A model generated the notes under the pieces. It was not told the DNA's origin, searched no databases, and was given only the letters and a program-made list of their open reading frames with translations. A stretch of DNA of 64,000 nucleotides from Aradus depressus (Eukaryota > Arthropoda > Insecta > Hemiptera > Aradidae). Location: NCBI GenBank assembly GCA_963662175.1, contig OY759216.1:46269087-46333086 (forward strand), in the 5' to 3' direction. Position 1 is the first letter of the stretch. Every line of letters begins with the position of its first letter. Position numbers and translations under genes: made by a program. Shown piece by piece: positions 42,966 to 54,358 of the stretch.

Positions 42966-44084
42966 AAAATGTACATTGCAAAGGTTAACTAGCTACTAGC
43001 AGGTTACTAGCTACTTTCAGTGACAGATTAATTTCACATATTTCTTGTAGAAGTGCGCTGACACTATCCTTTAGGGAGACAGTTATTATAAGAATCTAAG
43101 TACAAAAATGAACTTAAGACTGCAAAGGTTAAAGTGGGTGAGTAGATTGGTCAACTTCAAATCGAAGTGCTACTTTCTCCGGGGAGGACTTGGGCGCTGT
43201 CAGCTTTGTCAGCCGACCGTTAGAGTGCATTGTGGTCGTCCATCTCTCTACCTATACCTCTATTGTATCTTGTTACAATATTGACTCTAAGATAACACAA
43301 TCCCCAGATCCTTTAAAAAATGAAATTTGGATAATATGGAGCTACGAATACAACATTTTTACAGTACTTATGGAAAATGTTAAATGTGTGTAAGTTTAAA
43401 TTAGTTTGGGAAAATGCCTGACAAAGCGGAAGCGAAAGAGTATGTACCTAATGGAAAATGTGTCAAACTCAGCACATAAAATGTACATAAAAACAAACAA
43501 ATAGGTCCTTGACTACATCCTGAATGGGATTACGGGACCTTGTTGACAGATGTGACCAGTATTCGTTCCTTTTGACTTGAATTATGTATATAATGCCTTC
43601 CGATATTTATTTTTTTTAATAAAAAGCAACACAATTCCTAATATTTCAAAAGTTTATTTAGGACAAAGAAGTCTTAATTATATTATATCTATTTTATATC
43701 AGATACAAATTATCTGAAGGCAGATACTCTTTGGGAATAGTTTATTGATATAGTTTGAAGGACTTACTTGATAAGTATGCTCCAGAAACAGCCGAAGCTG
43801 CTGCCGTTGGCGACAAGACGCGAGTAGGATACGGTCATTGTCCGCGAACCTCCGACACAGATACAAGTTGGACTATGACTGAAACACAGAGGTGCCTGGG
43901 GGAACGTGGCCCCCCACCCCCCTGTGGGGCCCCCTCCAGAAGAGTGCCCCCGGCCGACGGAGTGGGGGCTCCGTTGCTCCTCGTCGACCACTCAAGAAGA
44001 GCCGCAGACTTTGCCTAATCCTACTCCAATCCCTGGGATTTAGGTTTCAATAATTCATATTTAAGCTTTTGTAATATTTTTATT
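42966..44084. other. Unassigned stretch with a GC-rich patch
   Basis: The GC-rich patch at 43755-44020 has overlapping open frames on both strands (87 codons +, 75 codons -). It is proline/glycine-rich with no recognised domain. It could be the 3' end of a GC-rich LINE, like 59085-59490, but I cannot show this. Confidence 0.4.
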
Positions 44085-44745
44085 TTTGGACCTGGGCTGA
44101 TCCACATTTTTGTTTTTGGACCTGGGTTGTCCACATTTTTATTTTTGGACCTGGGCTGATCCACATTTTTGTTTTTGGACCTGGGTTGTCCACATTTTTA
44201 TTTTTGGACCTGGGCTTTCCACATTTTTATTTTTGGGCCTGGGTTGTCCACATTTTTATTTTTGGACCTGGGCTTTCCACATTTTTATTTTTGGGCCTGG
44301 GTTGTCCACATTTTTTTTTGACCTGGGTTGTCCACATTTTTATTTTTGGACCTGGGTTGTCCAAATTTTTGTTTTTTGACCTGGATTGTCTACATTTTTG
44401 TTTTTGGACCTGGGTTGTCCACACTTTTATTTTTGGACCTGGGTTTTCCACATTTTTATTTTTGGGCCGGGGTTGTCCACATTTTTTTTTGACCTGGGTT
44501 GTCCACATTTTTGTTTTTAGACCTGGGTTGTCCACATTTTTATTTTTGGACCTGGGTTGTCCACATTTTTATTTTTGGACCTGGGCTGATCCACATTTTT
44601 ATTTTTGGACCTGGGTTGTCCATATTTTTATTTTTGAACCTGGGCTGATCCACATTTTTGTTTTTGGACCTGGGTTGTCCACATTTTTATGTTTGGACCT
44701 GGGTTGTCCACATTTTAATTTTTGGACCTGGGCTGATCCACATTT
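44085..44745. repeat. 29/30-bp minisatellite, about 22 copies
   Basis: The unit 'ggacctgggttgtccacatt' plus 'tttatttttt'-type spacer is repeated with period 29. Units reading 'gggctgatccac' are one base longer. Length variants shift the frame, yet open frames of 192 codons (+) and 102 codons (-) span it because the unit lacks stops in several frames. No start, signal or domain supports a gene. Confidence 0.93.
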
Positions 44746-44749
44746 TACA

Positions 44750-44970
44750 TTCCCAGCTGTATAAAGCTATGTAATTTGTCAAAATCTAAATAATTGTTTC
44801 AGTGGAAATTCATCTTTCCCCCACTCCCTAAATTCAAAAATTAAAAAAACATCGGTGAATCACGGGCAATGTACGTACCCAGAACAAATTAATCAGTTAA
44901 CTTTTCGCTCTACCTCCAAAACCAGTCGACCGAAAGGGCTTATAACCAATAGTTGACTTACATAGAAGCG
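44750..44970 (+). mobile_element. Family C 5' part
   Basis: Terminus 'cattcccagctgtataaagc', linker 'atcggtgaatcacgggcaat', landmark, then 'ccaatagttgacttacatag'. It is cut by the family F foldback. Confidence 0.78.
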
Positions 44971-45079
44971 TCAAAACTAACTTGAAAAATTTGGATGCTA
45001 CTTATCTTTTTATTATTATTAATTTAATTTGTTCTTATTATTTAACATTTACAACCAAATTTATATAGCTATGAACTTG

Positions 45080-45800
45080 AAATTTGGATTGAATAAGTCA
45101 AATACGCCAACAGATCTGATTAGTTTTTGGCCGATATCAGACGAAACTTTACACCATTTTACTTCAGGACCTAAGTACACTTTACTTGATACCGCTTATC
45201 TTTATGACTTAATCAAAGATGTTTACAAATAAAAGCTCTGGAGGCTGCTGGAAGGTACATTTTATACGGAATACATTTTTTCGAAGGTCGCTTAGTTTGC
45301 GAAATACATGCCGAAAACCGTGTTAAAATCCTATTTTGAAAAGTATATTTTTAGTCGCTTCCTTCATTTACCTAAAAACTGTTAAGTCCTACCAAAAAAT
45401 TGGTTCTTATCAAAAAATTTCGTTACTAATTTGTTCCTAGGCGATACAATTTTAACATTAATTTGAAATATTTACTATGAAAATTCATTTTAATTGGGGA
45501 TCTATAACGTTTGTCTTATTGCTCATATCTCAAATTTGAGATCAGCAACTGTATATTTAATATTGAAACCAATTTTTCAATAGTACTAACCATGTTTGAG
45601 TTTGCATCATGGTCTGAAAAATACATTTTAGGACGGTTTCTGGCAGGTATCTCAAAAACCGAGCGACCTTCGATAACAAATACAATTACATATAAAGTAT
45701 GCCTTTCAGTTTTCTATAGAAATTTTATATGAAAAGAGTTTTTGATTAGCTTATAAATATAAGCGGTATCAAGTAACCTATACTTAGGTTCGGAAGTAGC
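45080..45800. mobile_element. Family F foldback element, two arms
   Basis: The left arm ('cttgataccgcttatcttta', 'tcgaaggtcgcttagtttgc') is the inverted partner of the right arm ('gtttctggcaggtatctcaa', 'aagcggtatcaagtaaccta'). A spacer of about 240 bp separates the arms. The open frames at 45029-45232 and 45511-45732 are read through the arms and are not genes. Confidence 0.75.
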
Positions 45801-45892
45801 CATAGATACAATATTTATTTACACGATTTAATCAAGAAGTTCGTAAACTTTTTTATTTAAACTTGTGGATGCCATGCTTTTTTTATTTTTTG

Positions 45893-46272
45893 AACCCCAC
45901 GAAGGTTGAAGAGAAGATGGAACCGCGACTTACTGCCACCTTAAATCCTATTCGTTCTTAATATTTTTTATTTTTTTTTACATTATTTTCCGTTACTTTT
46001 ATCATCTCTCTTACCCATCCATCAAAATTGTCTTTCAATTCCTTTTTATTTATTATTTTTTTATTTTATTTTAAATTTCTTTATATTTTTTTTTTTTTGT
46101 TTCTTTTCTTGTCCTAATAATCAAGATCAATTTTCGTCCCGAGGACCTACCACTGGGTGGCCTTGCTCTCACATACCATTCACGCCAACATATCAATACC
46201 TACCATCATAGATGCTGGTTGCTGCATCCTAGCAACAGTTGCATCTTTATAAATGAAAAACAAAAAAAAAAA
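45893..46272 (+). mobile_element. Jockey-type LINE 3' end
   Basis: It starts at the codons for PRRLKRRWNRDLL ('ccccacgaaggttgaagaga'). It continues uninterrupted through the 3' UTR ('cgtcccgaggacctaccact', 'catagatgctggttgctgca') to an A-run. It provides the intact reference that reveals the insertions at 12636 and 53002. Confidence 0.88.
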
Positions 46273-46601
46273 ATTTTTGATGAGATTTATTTCTGCTCAG
46301 TTACTGGTTGTAATATATTTTGTATAGTTGTGATTGAATAGAAAATAATAATAATACTGTAAGTGAAGTCATTTTTTTGTTGAGCAATATAGTTAACAAA
46401 ACAAAATATTGCAATTTCAGCAGTTCATAGGGGTTACTGTTATTCAAATGATAGAAATATAGAAAAATGCTTTAATTGTTCAAACGAGATAATGGGAAGC
46501 TGGGTTGCCTACTATGAGAATTGAAGGAATTTCATTGCAGCTGATAAGATAAAATAGTATCATGTTAAAATATAGCTGGAAATATTATTTCTTATATTAT
46601 T

Positions 46602-46898
46602 AGGGCACCGGCAGCTCAGAGGTAGCATGCTAGTCTACTGAGCTCCATATCGAAGGTTCGAAGCCCGGCCGAGATCCTTAGCTTTTTTTATCTAGGAGGT
46701 GAAAAAACTTTGAGCACGCCGTCTTTCGGGTAGGATGTTAATCTATGGTCTCAAGCCTGTGCGATGTCAGGTATATACTCCTTTAAAATCCCTAAATTTA
46801 GGACTCTCAGAGTAGAGTCGGGCTCATGTCCACCAGAACGACGAATGAACACTTTGTTAGAAGGCGATATTACCTCGTAGTTAAAGCCCAGGCATGAT
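46602..46898 (+). mobile_element. SINE A copy, nearly full length
   Basis: 'agggcaccggcagctcagag' head, B-box GGTTCGAAGCC, 'gccgtctttcgggtaggatg' block, end 'aaagcccaggcatgatc'. Its 3' hairpin is disrupted. Confidence 0.9.
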
Positions 46899-47299
46899 CT
46901 TATATTATTTGTAGTGCTCCAATATTTCGGAATTCATCAGTTATTAAGATTTCAAACTTCGTGAAGAAACAATAAAGGAGCAAACAATGAAAATGAACAA
47001 GAGAAAAGTAAAGAAAAATTATTGTACACAGTGGTGACGAAAGGAAAGAAGCTTACCTCAATAACAGAAAAACTAGTATATGGAAATTTCTAAAATTCAG
47101 TAAAAAGAAGGATTAAATTGTATAAAATTATTTGGCATAGTAATCAACTTACGCCATTACAGTTAAACGAATTCTTTGTGTTTATTTAAAAATTAATAGA
47201 TGACTTACCTACATAGTGGTTTTAGAATTCTAAATGTTATGTCTTTACATTCATTACATCGATAGTTAATCGGGTTTTTTGTATCAAGCCTCCCTCCTT
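46899..47299. other. Unassigned stretch
   Basis: No feature recognised except a possible scrap of family C modules at about 47200-47300 ('tgtctttacattcattacat'). Confidence 0.4.
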
Positions 47300-47775
47300 T
47301 GTGTATCGGTATCGGCCATCGTCAGTACCAAGTTTCAAAGTGACATTTAAGTTTGCTTAAATGTCATTTTGCTATAGGTTGTCATATTCATACACTCCAT
47401 TTCTATCTTATATTTTTATTTTATCTTTAGTTTCATTTATAAGTAGATTAATCGTATTTTGCGTTTTGAAACCCTCTTTTTTAAGGGTGTTTCCTATTTG
47501 TTCAGAGACGCGTCCGTAAATAGGGTAAACTAACCAATTTTCCCTCATTCTTGGAATTAATCGGTTCTAAAATGGTCAAATTATTTCTTCCAATTTTTTC
47601 CTTAATTTTGTTTTTTATTTTATTTTGGAACCCGTTAGCTCTATCTATCTCTTTTCGCATATCGTACTTTAGATCTTCTAGATGACATCTGCAGTTCGTA
47701 TTATCTAACTTACAAGTTACTAGATATATTTCATTACTTAGTAAATGTTCCCAATCATGTGTATATACGGTAAAA
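47300..47775 (-). pseudogene. Penelope-like element remnant: RT thumb/linker plus tail
   Basis: The minus strand reads GFYRIYTHDWEHLL, EDLKYDMRKEIDRANGF and LVSLPYLRTR, then after a frame change VSEQIGNTLKKEGFKTQNTI and NLLINETKDKIKI-stop (47408-47410). 'NGf' followed by 'lPYl...vSe.Ig..Lkk.gfkT...t..Ll...KDk' is the arrangement joining the RT to the endonuclease in Penelope-like elements. No GIY-YIG endonuclease follows. Instead, about 80 bp after the stop, the minus strand has CTGACGATGGCCGATACC, the recurrent motif seen in the tails at 34288 and 63620. It could be an endonuclease-lacking element or a deletion product. The family call rests on motif order, so moderate. Confidence 0.55.
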
Positions 47776-50267
47776 TCCCTATGAATTCACACCAATATAT
47801 TCTCCTAATCCAACCGATTACTTGAACTCCATCTCAATCCGCTATTAAAATGTTTAAAATAACGCATGTTATAACTATATTTGTTTTAAATGTACTATTA
47901 ACTTTGTAATGGTCTATATTGTGGAATGAAAACCAATTATTGAATTTTTTTTTTTTAAATATTAACACTTTTGTAAGTTTTTTTTTTTTAATAAAATCTA
48001 TATGTGGAAGTCCAATGTACTTTGCACGAAATGTTGATATAAACATTTTTTCCAAACATTGCTCTTCTGAGTTATACTGAACAAAATGTTTATTCACCTA
48101 TATCACATCAACATTGTAGAAATCTGTTGACATCGCATCTCCTCAGATACAACAATAATTTTGTAACTATGTTTAAAGTAAATATTGTACATTAAAGTTT
48201 AAATTATGGTTTATTTGATTTATATTAAGATTATTATTTTTTTGTAATTTCTTCAAGATCATTTTGAATTTTAATTATAATTTATTTGATTTTTCAATTA
48301 TGGGCAGTTAAATATCCTTTTCCTTCGCGCTCCTAAGTAAGATTAGTGGAAAGGATCAGAGTTTGGTTTCTCTCGAAGTCATGAGCTTTGCCACGACGAT
48401 TTAAATTCATTCAAAATGTTCCCCAAGTATTTTCCATTCAGAAATTACGTGATCCCAGACTTTAAATTTTATTTGAAATTTCATTTTTGATTCAATTTGC
48501 AATAGAGCAGAGCCATTTTGATTCAGGTTATGTTCTTCAAAACTTAACAGAGGGTGAGGTTCCTCCAGTATTTTTTTAAATAAAATATTCCATTTTTATT
48601 TACTGTTAAGAGCTTCACTCACTTTTTCATTTATTTAATTATTGATCTTGTACTTTAGACGACCCACAACATTTGCTTTAAAATTTAATTCCTTGATGAA
48701 GTAAGTGCTCAGTAGAACTATTTTTTATTAATTAATTTCTTTCATTTGTATTCAGTCTCTTTCACAATTTTATAACTAACAATAATCAATATTATAAATA
48801 TTACAATAGGTGTTTGCTAGGTTATTCTTACGTTAGCTGGCAGGTAATTTACATAAATGTTTGAGAGCATTAAATTTCATAATAGTACATTTAATTGGCA
48901 TTTCGTTAGCATTTAATATGCACTGGGCTAGAATCCGAAATACCTGGCAAATACACTTTCTTGACTTAGCAGATGGACTAAATACATGGTCAGGATATAT
49001 TGAGTTTCTCAAAACTACTGGAATATGACTGGTTAGAATGATGGACTGTCCTTCGTCTATGCCTTAACACGAAATCCAGTACCAAGAGCCATCTAGCGAC
49101 CACTAGCTACAACTTGTGCTTACACTGCCAACCAGCAGGTTGCGCTAATACGTTGGCAATATAACATTTGAAAAGTGCTATTTAATCATCAGCTTCATGG
49201 TTTATTTAATTAGTATAATTATACATGTTTTCTATTTTAAAAATGTATTTTGTCTAGAAGTAAAATTTAAATCTGGTCTTTCCATCTCTGTGCTACTAGA
49301 TCAACGCTTCAGACAGCGCTACTTTGTTCCTTAAAGCTTCCAAAAGTTTGATTTTTTTAAATCAATTTTTTTTAAACCAATATGAAATAATATTTGGAAA
49401 AAAAACGGTATTAGTTTAGTAGTAATTTTTATTATTTCTACACAGGTCTTAAGCGTTGGGAAGGTAATCAGTTATAATTTATGGTTTCCAGATTTACTTT
49501 GTGAAGCTCCATTCTAGGAATAGATAATTAATTATCTAATGAATTTACTGGAAGCGGTAGAAATAAATAAACTGAACAAAAATAACGATATTGTAATGCT
49601 AAATGAACAAATAGAACTGAACCATTCCCCCCTTCTTAATTTAAATATCAAGTAGCTATGAGTCTGATGATTGTGGAAATGTTTTGTCAACTGACATTCA
49701 TTGAATACTATAATTTTCATTTGATGTTTTAATTTGTCTTTAAATTCTGTGTATTTGTTTTTATTCACTTTAATATTTATTATATTTTACATTTATATAA
49801 TTCATGAGTCATACCTATATAAATACCAACACTTTACTGTTAGATTCGCTTTATTAGATTTTATATACCTATATATATAATTTTTTTTATTTTATATTTA
49901 TTATTATCTTGTAAATATCTGTTTATTGGAATGTATAGAGTAACAAAAACAAGGGATTCCCCGTCATTACCTAAAAAAAAAAAAAACCCTCCATAACTGT
50001 ACCTTCTACCCTGTCAACCAATTCTGTCAGTTTGTAAGTGACTCTTGATAATGCCTTAACACGGCGAAACTAGTTGAGTATTTGAGGATATATAGTGAAG
50101 TTTAACAAAGAAATTGTGTATTTTTATTATCTATTCCGTAATCAGTTATCTGATTAATTAAAAAAGTCTTCTAATATTGAACACTTTCCTCCCCCCTATT
50201 CTTATATTCTGACCTATGTCTTATTAAGATTAAAAATATATAACTCGTTTTTGCACAACAGTTAGTT
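47776..50267. other. Quiet stretch, nothing assigned
   Basis: The longest stretch here with almost no recognisable repeats. No convincing exon. Cysteine-poor, low-complexity open frames at 47834-48097 and 49532-49768. An A-run lies near 49974-49985. Confidence 0.4.
50044..50070 (+). other. CTTGATAAT-stem-GAAAC motif
   Basis: CTTGATAAT, GCC-TTAACAC-GGC, GAAACTAG. One mismatch from the CTGANAA/CTGANGA form. See findings. Confidence 0.45.
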
Positions 50268-50436
50268 TGCCTACTACCAGGGGCTCTTTCGTCGCACTGG
50301 TGGACATGAGCCCGACTTTGCAGTGGGAATCCTAAATGTTGCATAGCCAGGTATAGTTACATGAGATAGGGAACTTTAACGAGAACCTGACATATCACAG
50401 GCTCGAGACCATGGCTTAATCATCCAAAGGACGGGC
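50268..50436 (-). mobile_element. SINE A 3' part
   Basis: 'gcctactaccaggggctctt', 'tggacatgagcccgactttg', 'aacctgacatatcacaggct', cut near the conserved block. It abuts an R1-type LINE fragment. Confidence 0.85.
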
Positions 50437-50453
50437 GAAGCTCACTGAGTGTC

Positions 50454-50762
50454 GCATGCGCCTACCGGACAGTGTCTGGCGAGGCGGCCTATGTAATTGC
50501 TGGGCTGCCCCCCATAGACCTACTGGCACCTCCACAAAATCGGGCCAGCAACAACACCAGACTGCCCCGCGTGCCTTGGTGAGATGGCAGAGCATGTCCT
50601 CCTCAAATGCCCCAGATTTGAGGAGAGAAGGGAAAATCTGATACCAGTTACGTGGACGCTACGGTGCGCTCCCAGGAGTCGTGGGATGAGGGCTGCGAAT
50701 TTGCAGCACTCATCATGGGTAAGTTGGCCCTCCAAGAGAGGGCTGACAAGAAACAACAGTAG
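50454..50762 (+). pseudogene. R1-type LINE C-terminal fragment
   Basis: The first frame reads ACAYRTVSGEAAYVIAGLPP followed by IDLLA. This is the highly recognisable 'AYRTVS..A..ViAG.pPidLLa' motif that follows the RT domain in R1-group LINEs. After an internal deletion it reads EMAEHVLLKCPRFEERRENL (the 'E.aeHvlf.CprF.eeR' metal-binding motif). In a third frame it reads ESWDEGCEFAALIMGKLAL, up to a stop at 50760. About 60 codons between the first two motifs are missing, and frames change twice, so it is dead. GC content is well above the surroundings. Its 3' UTR follows. Confidence 0.88.
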
Positions 50763-50984
50763 CGGCGGCTATAAGCAGAAGAAGGGGCGTTACCAGCCAC
50801 CCATCCTCTCTTCCGCGAGGTAATGACAGGCCGTCTGTTCCGCGGAAGGGAATCAGGATCGTCGAAGAAGGGTTTTTAGTGGCTATGGGGCCACGGCTCG
50901 AGTCCCACACTATCCAGGGATAGTTTCCCTGGATGTGCGTAATTGGCATTCCCCCTCCTGCCAACAAAACAAAAAAAAAAAAAA
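50763..50984 (+). mobile_element. R1-type LINE 3' UTR with poly-A
   Basis: GC-rich UTR containing 'gggtttttagtggctatggg' and 'ggatagtttccctggatgtg', ending in 'caaaacaaaaaaaaaaaaaa'. Contiguous with the coding fragment upstream. Confidence 0.8.
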
Positions 50985-51404
50985 TTACGGAGCCTTCAAG
51001 GTTTTTGAAGTTTGTATGTAAATCTTACGAAATTCCAGATTGTGTAAATAATTTTTGGTGCGTTAGGCACCGGTCGAGGAAAAATCCTAAATGTTTCACA
51101 GACGGCGATGATGTCTTTGTGTATATATGTAAGAACTAAGAAGTGTTTACTGAAAGCGAATCATTTATATAGGTGTATCAGGAAGGGGATCAACTTGGAA
51201 ATCCCAGTGGTTTTATAGGTACCAACTTGTTTGTTTTGAAATATTTTTCCTTCTTTTCAATAACCGTGGAAAAACTAAAATTATTACATTCCAACAAAAT
51301 AAACTAATTTATATAATACTCGTGAAAGAATGTTTGTGTATCTAACAAAATGATTACTAATAGCATGAAAACAATAACAAAAATTATTAAAATTACAAGT
51401 TTTA
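50985..51404. other. Unassigned stretch with small Cys-rich frame
   Basis: Directly after the LINE poly-A, a frame ends at 51139 with four cysteines in the last 35 residues (DCVNNFWCVRH, NPKCFTDGDD, VYICKN). I recognise no family. The frame opens inside the LINE tail, so any native start is unclear. Confidence 0.35.
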
Positions 51405-51833
51405 CTTCCCCAACATTATGTAATTATGTAATTTGTCAAAAATTCAATGTGGAATTATCAACACCTACCTCCAGATTCCAAATATGAAAAAAATTGTAAA
51501 TGAAAAAATAATATAATGAAAAAATAATAAAAGTCTATGAATCCAATAATTCCCGATAGAATGAATGTATCGATACAAAATTTTATCTGTGAATCCAGAA
51601 CTCCATAAGGACAACTTCTATCGATTTTCATACGAAACTTATTAATTTTCAGCGGAATCGGCGGGGGATCAGAGGAGGCTCAACTCAAAAATCCCAATAA
51701 CTGTCCATGTAATGAATTTATCGACACAAATTTTAGTATGAGGATTTAGTAGCCCCTATATATGTCAACTATTGAATATTAGCGCAAAAAGTTATTCATT
51801 ATAAATTTCCACATTATGTCCACGTTTCTCAAC
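51405..51833 (-). mobile_element. Family C reverse copy plus Penelope-tail scrap
   Basis: It opens 'tacttccccaacattatgta', with a terminal repeat and two modules ('cccgatagaatgaatgtatc', 'ccatgtaatgaatttatcga'). Family C stops at about 51790 ('attagcgcaaaaagtt'). It is followed by 'ccacattatgtccacgtttc', which matches the complement of the tail at 34288-34310. Confidence 0.8.
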
Positions 51834-52243
51834 CTAGAAGCCCTAAACACCTAATATCAGAAGTCTGATCCTCTGCTGAGGACGTCCGCTTTGTAGAAGA
51901 TATAAAAATACATATATAAATACATCGATTATTGGATATTTCGTATTTAGGAGAGAACACGAGGAAGAACTCAAATTAGCATATTGATGTCGAAGTTATA
52001 GTCTTGTTATTTATTTAAATAAGACAACAAACCTATTATTTAGTGACAGCTGATAAAAAAAATGAACTACAATAAAAATTGATATTATGCAACAAATTGG
52101 TGACCTTCAATAGGATGTTAGTTCGTGCTCCAATCTTGTCAGAGTTGGCAGTCAAGCAGAAGAACACAGCAGTTTACTTATCCGGAAGTGAGCAAGAATT
52201 AAAATAAGAATACCAATAATGTTTCCGAATAGTGTCAGATTGT
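51834..52243. other. Unassigned stretch
   Basis: Nothing recognised. Confidence 0.4.
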
Positions 52244-52437
52244 CTTTCTGGTGGACATGAGCCCGACTCTACTCTGGGAGTCCTAATATTTAAAACCCTA
52301 AATTTTTATTAACCTAGGATAGGAGTTTTTAATGAGTACCTGACATCGTACAGGGACCATCGCTTAACATCCCATCCGAAGGACGGCGTGCTTAAGGTTT
52401 ATTTACCTCCCAGATAAAAAACCTAAGGGGCTCGACA
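52244..52437 (-). mobile_element. SINE A copy, head missing
   Basis: 'ctggtggacatgagcccgac' through 'gcttaacatcccatccgaag' to 'aacctaaggggctcga', then family C begins immediately. Confidence 0.85.
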
Positions 52438-52722
52438 CAAAATGTCTGTCTGTCAATATGATAACTCCCGACAGAATGAATGTATCGACACGAAATTTTA
52501 TAGGTGCATGCAGATTCCCATAAGGACAGCACCCACAGAATTCTAACCAAATCGGCCAAAAGAAAAAGGGGGTTGGAGGGGAGGGGTTTAATAAGAATCT
52601 TATAAATATTGTTGCAATGAATGTATCGACACGAAATTTCATGAGGACGATACCTATAAATTTTCTGCGGAATTGTTTGAAGGAAAGGTGAAGAACAGAG
52701 TCAAAAACCTCAACAACTGCCA
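52438..52722 (-). mobile_element. Family C reverse fragment
   Basis: Two modules ('cccgacagaatgaatgtatc', 'gcaatgaatgtatcgacacg'). It breaks off at 'aacaactgcca', where a Jockey LINE begins. Confidence 0.82.
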
Positions 52723-53001
52723 CAACCAACATCAAACGAATTCAGGGGTTTCAGTCAAAAACCCTCAGACTGATAACACAATGCCCCCCATACATAAACA
52801 ACAGAACACTTCATATAGATACACAAAGTACCCGACACAATACAAACTACTTCAATACGGTTTTTTAGAAAACTTTACACACATACAAACCCAGAAATAC
52901 GTATTTTATCTTCACAACACTTACCACAAAACCCCCCACGAAGGTTGAAGAGGAGGTGGAACCGCGACTTACTGCCACCTTGAATCATATTCGTTCTTAT
53001 A

Positions 53002-53995
53002 CAGTGGAATCCCGATATTTCTTATCCCGATTATTCGTATTTCCGGCTATTTCGTACAAATTTGCCGGTCCCCAGAGATCCCGATAAGTGGTATAAAATC
53101 AATGCATTTCGGACCCTTCGGTAATTCGTATTATTTTTATGCTCGAGGTCACTTAAAACGTCTTATAATTCGTATTTCCAGCTTAAAAACCTCGTTAATT
53201 CGTACTGTTTTCAAGAGGGGGAGAGAGGACACTGAGAGACGAGAGAGCAGAATGAGTGCGAGATAAATGTTTTCTAAGAAATCACGTGATTCCTACAGAA
53301 CCAAAGGGGAGAGCGAGTGAGAGAGACAAGTTTTCTATGAAATCTCATATTATCTCATGTAATTCGTACTCTTTTCAAGAGGGGGAGAAAGGACAGTGGG
53401 AGGCCAGAGAGCAGAATGAGTGCGAGATAAATGTTTTCTAAGAAATCACTTGATTCCTACAGAACCAAAGGGGAGAGCGAGTGAGAGAGACAAGTTTTCT
53501 ATGAAATCTCATATTATCAAATGTAATTCGTACTCTTTCCACTCAAAGAAAATGAGGAGAGGAGAGGGGGAAAGTTTTAGCAATTTTATTGATCTCGTCT
53601 AACATTATTTCCAACAAATGTTTGATTGGTGTTTATTTATTTATTTATTTATATATTTACAACGGCATAATAACATTTGCCATTAGCAATTGTGATAAAT
53701 AGAGCAGTGTCAGGTGCGTGGCTGTACTGCTGAGGTACGTGACCGTGTTTATTTAATCTAGAACATATGTACATATTTTTTTATTGCAGGTATTGTTTAT
53801 TGTATAGTTTAGTATAAAGCAGTGTTTATTTCATAGTTTTTATTCTTACCACATTGTACATACTTCTTAATACATACATATTTACATTAATACGTTTTTA
53901 ATTCTTTATATTTTGTACTCCCGATAATTGGTTATCCCGATAATTCGTACCAAACCGTCAGTCCCTTGACCATACGAATTATCGGGATCTTACTG
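53002..53995. mobile_element. 994-bp pogo-like non-autonomous element with TA TSD
   Basis: The left end is CAGTGGAATCCCGATA. The complement of the right end is CAGTAAGATCCCGATAATTC. Both are flanked by TA. No transposase frame remains. It contains a 164-bp tandem duplication. The target is the Jockey 3' UTR, whose two halves rejoin exactly when it is removed. Confidence 0.9.
53203..53530. repeat. 164-bp tandem duplication (2 copies)
   Basis: 'cagaatgagtgcgagataaa' occurs at 53249 and again 164 bp later, with about 95% identity between copies by eye. Each copy gives a similar 60-codon frame (53256 and 53420). The repeated frames carry many stops outside this block and I do not call them genes. 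Confidence 0.9.
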
Positions 53996-54297
53996 TATAT
54001 ATATTTTTTTTACATTATTTTCCTTTAATTTTATCATCTCTCTTATCCATTCATCAAAATTGTCTTTCAATTCCTTTTTATTTATTTTTTCTGTTTTTGT
54101 CCTAATAATTAAGATAAATTTTTCGTTCTGGGGACCTACCACTGGGTGGCCTTCCTCTCACATGCCATTCACGTCAAAATATCTATACGTACCATCATAG
54201 ATGCTGGTTGTTGCACCCAGTTAAAGTTGTATCAATATAAATAAAATTAAAAAAAAATAATAATAATAAAAATATATATATATATATATATTTATCA

Positions 54298-54358
54298 TAT
54301 GACGTACCCTATTACCATTTAATGGTTTAACGGAAATAAAATTATTATTATTATTACA
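54298..54358 (+). mobile_element. LINE 3' tail with (ATT)n ending
   Basis: 'catatgacgtaccctattac', 'ggtttaacggaaataaaatt', then ATT repeats. Preceded by (TA)n at 54273-54292. Confidence 0.65.

Larger units (their letters stand above)
52723..54275 (+). mobile_element. Jockey-type LINE 3' end, split by a pogo-like element
   Basis: The coding remnant (NIKRIQGFQSKTLRLI, CPPYINNRTLH, then after a deletion PPRRLKRRWNRDLL) runs to about 52980. The 3' UTR begins 'catattcgttctta', is interrupted at 53002, resumes at 53998 and continues to an A-rich end. It is a diverged copy of 12221-13583, carrying a frameshift after TLH. Confidence 0.88.

Noticed and set aside
44186..44764. 192-codon frame rich in Phe/Trp, possibly a membrane protein.
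   Set aside because: Entirely a 29/30-bp minisatellite. No start or non-repeat sequence supports a gene.
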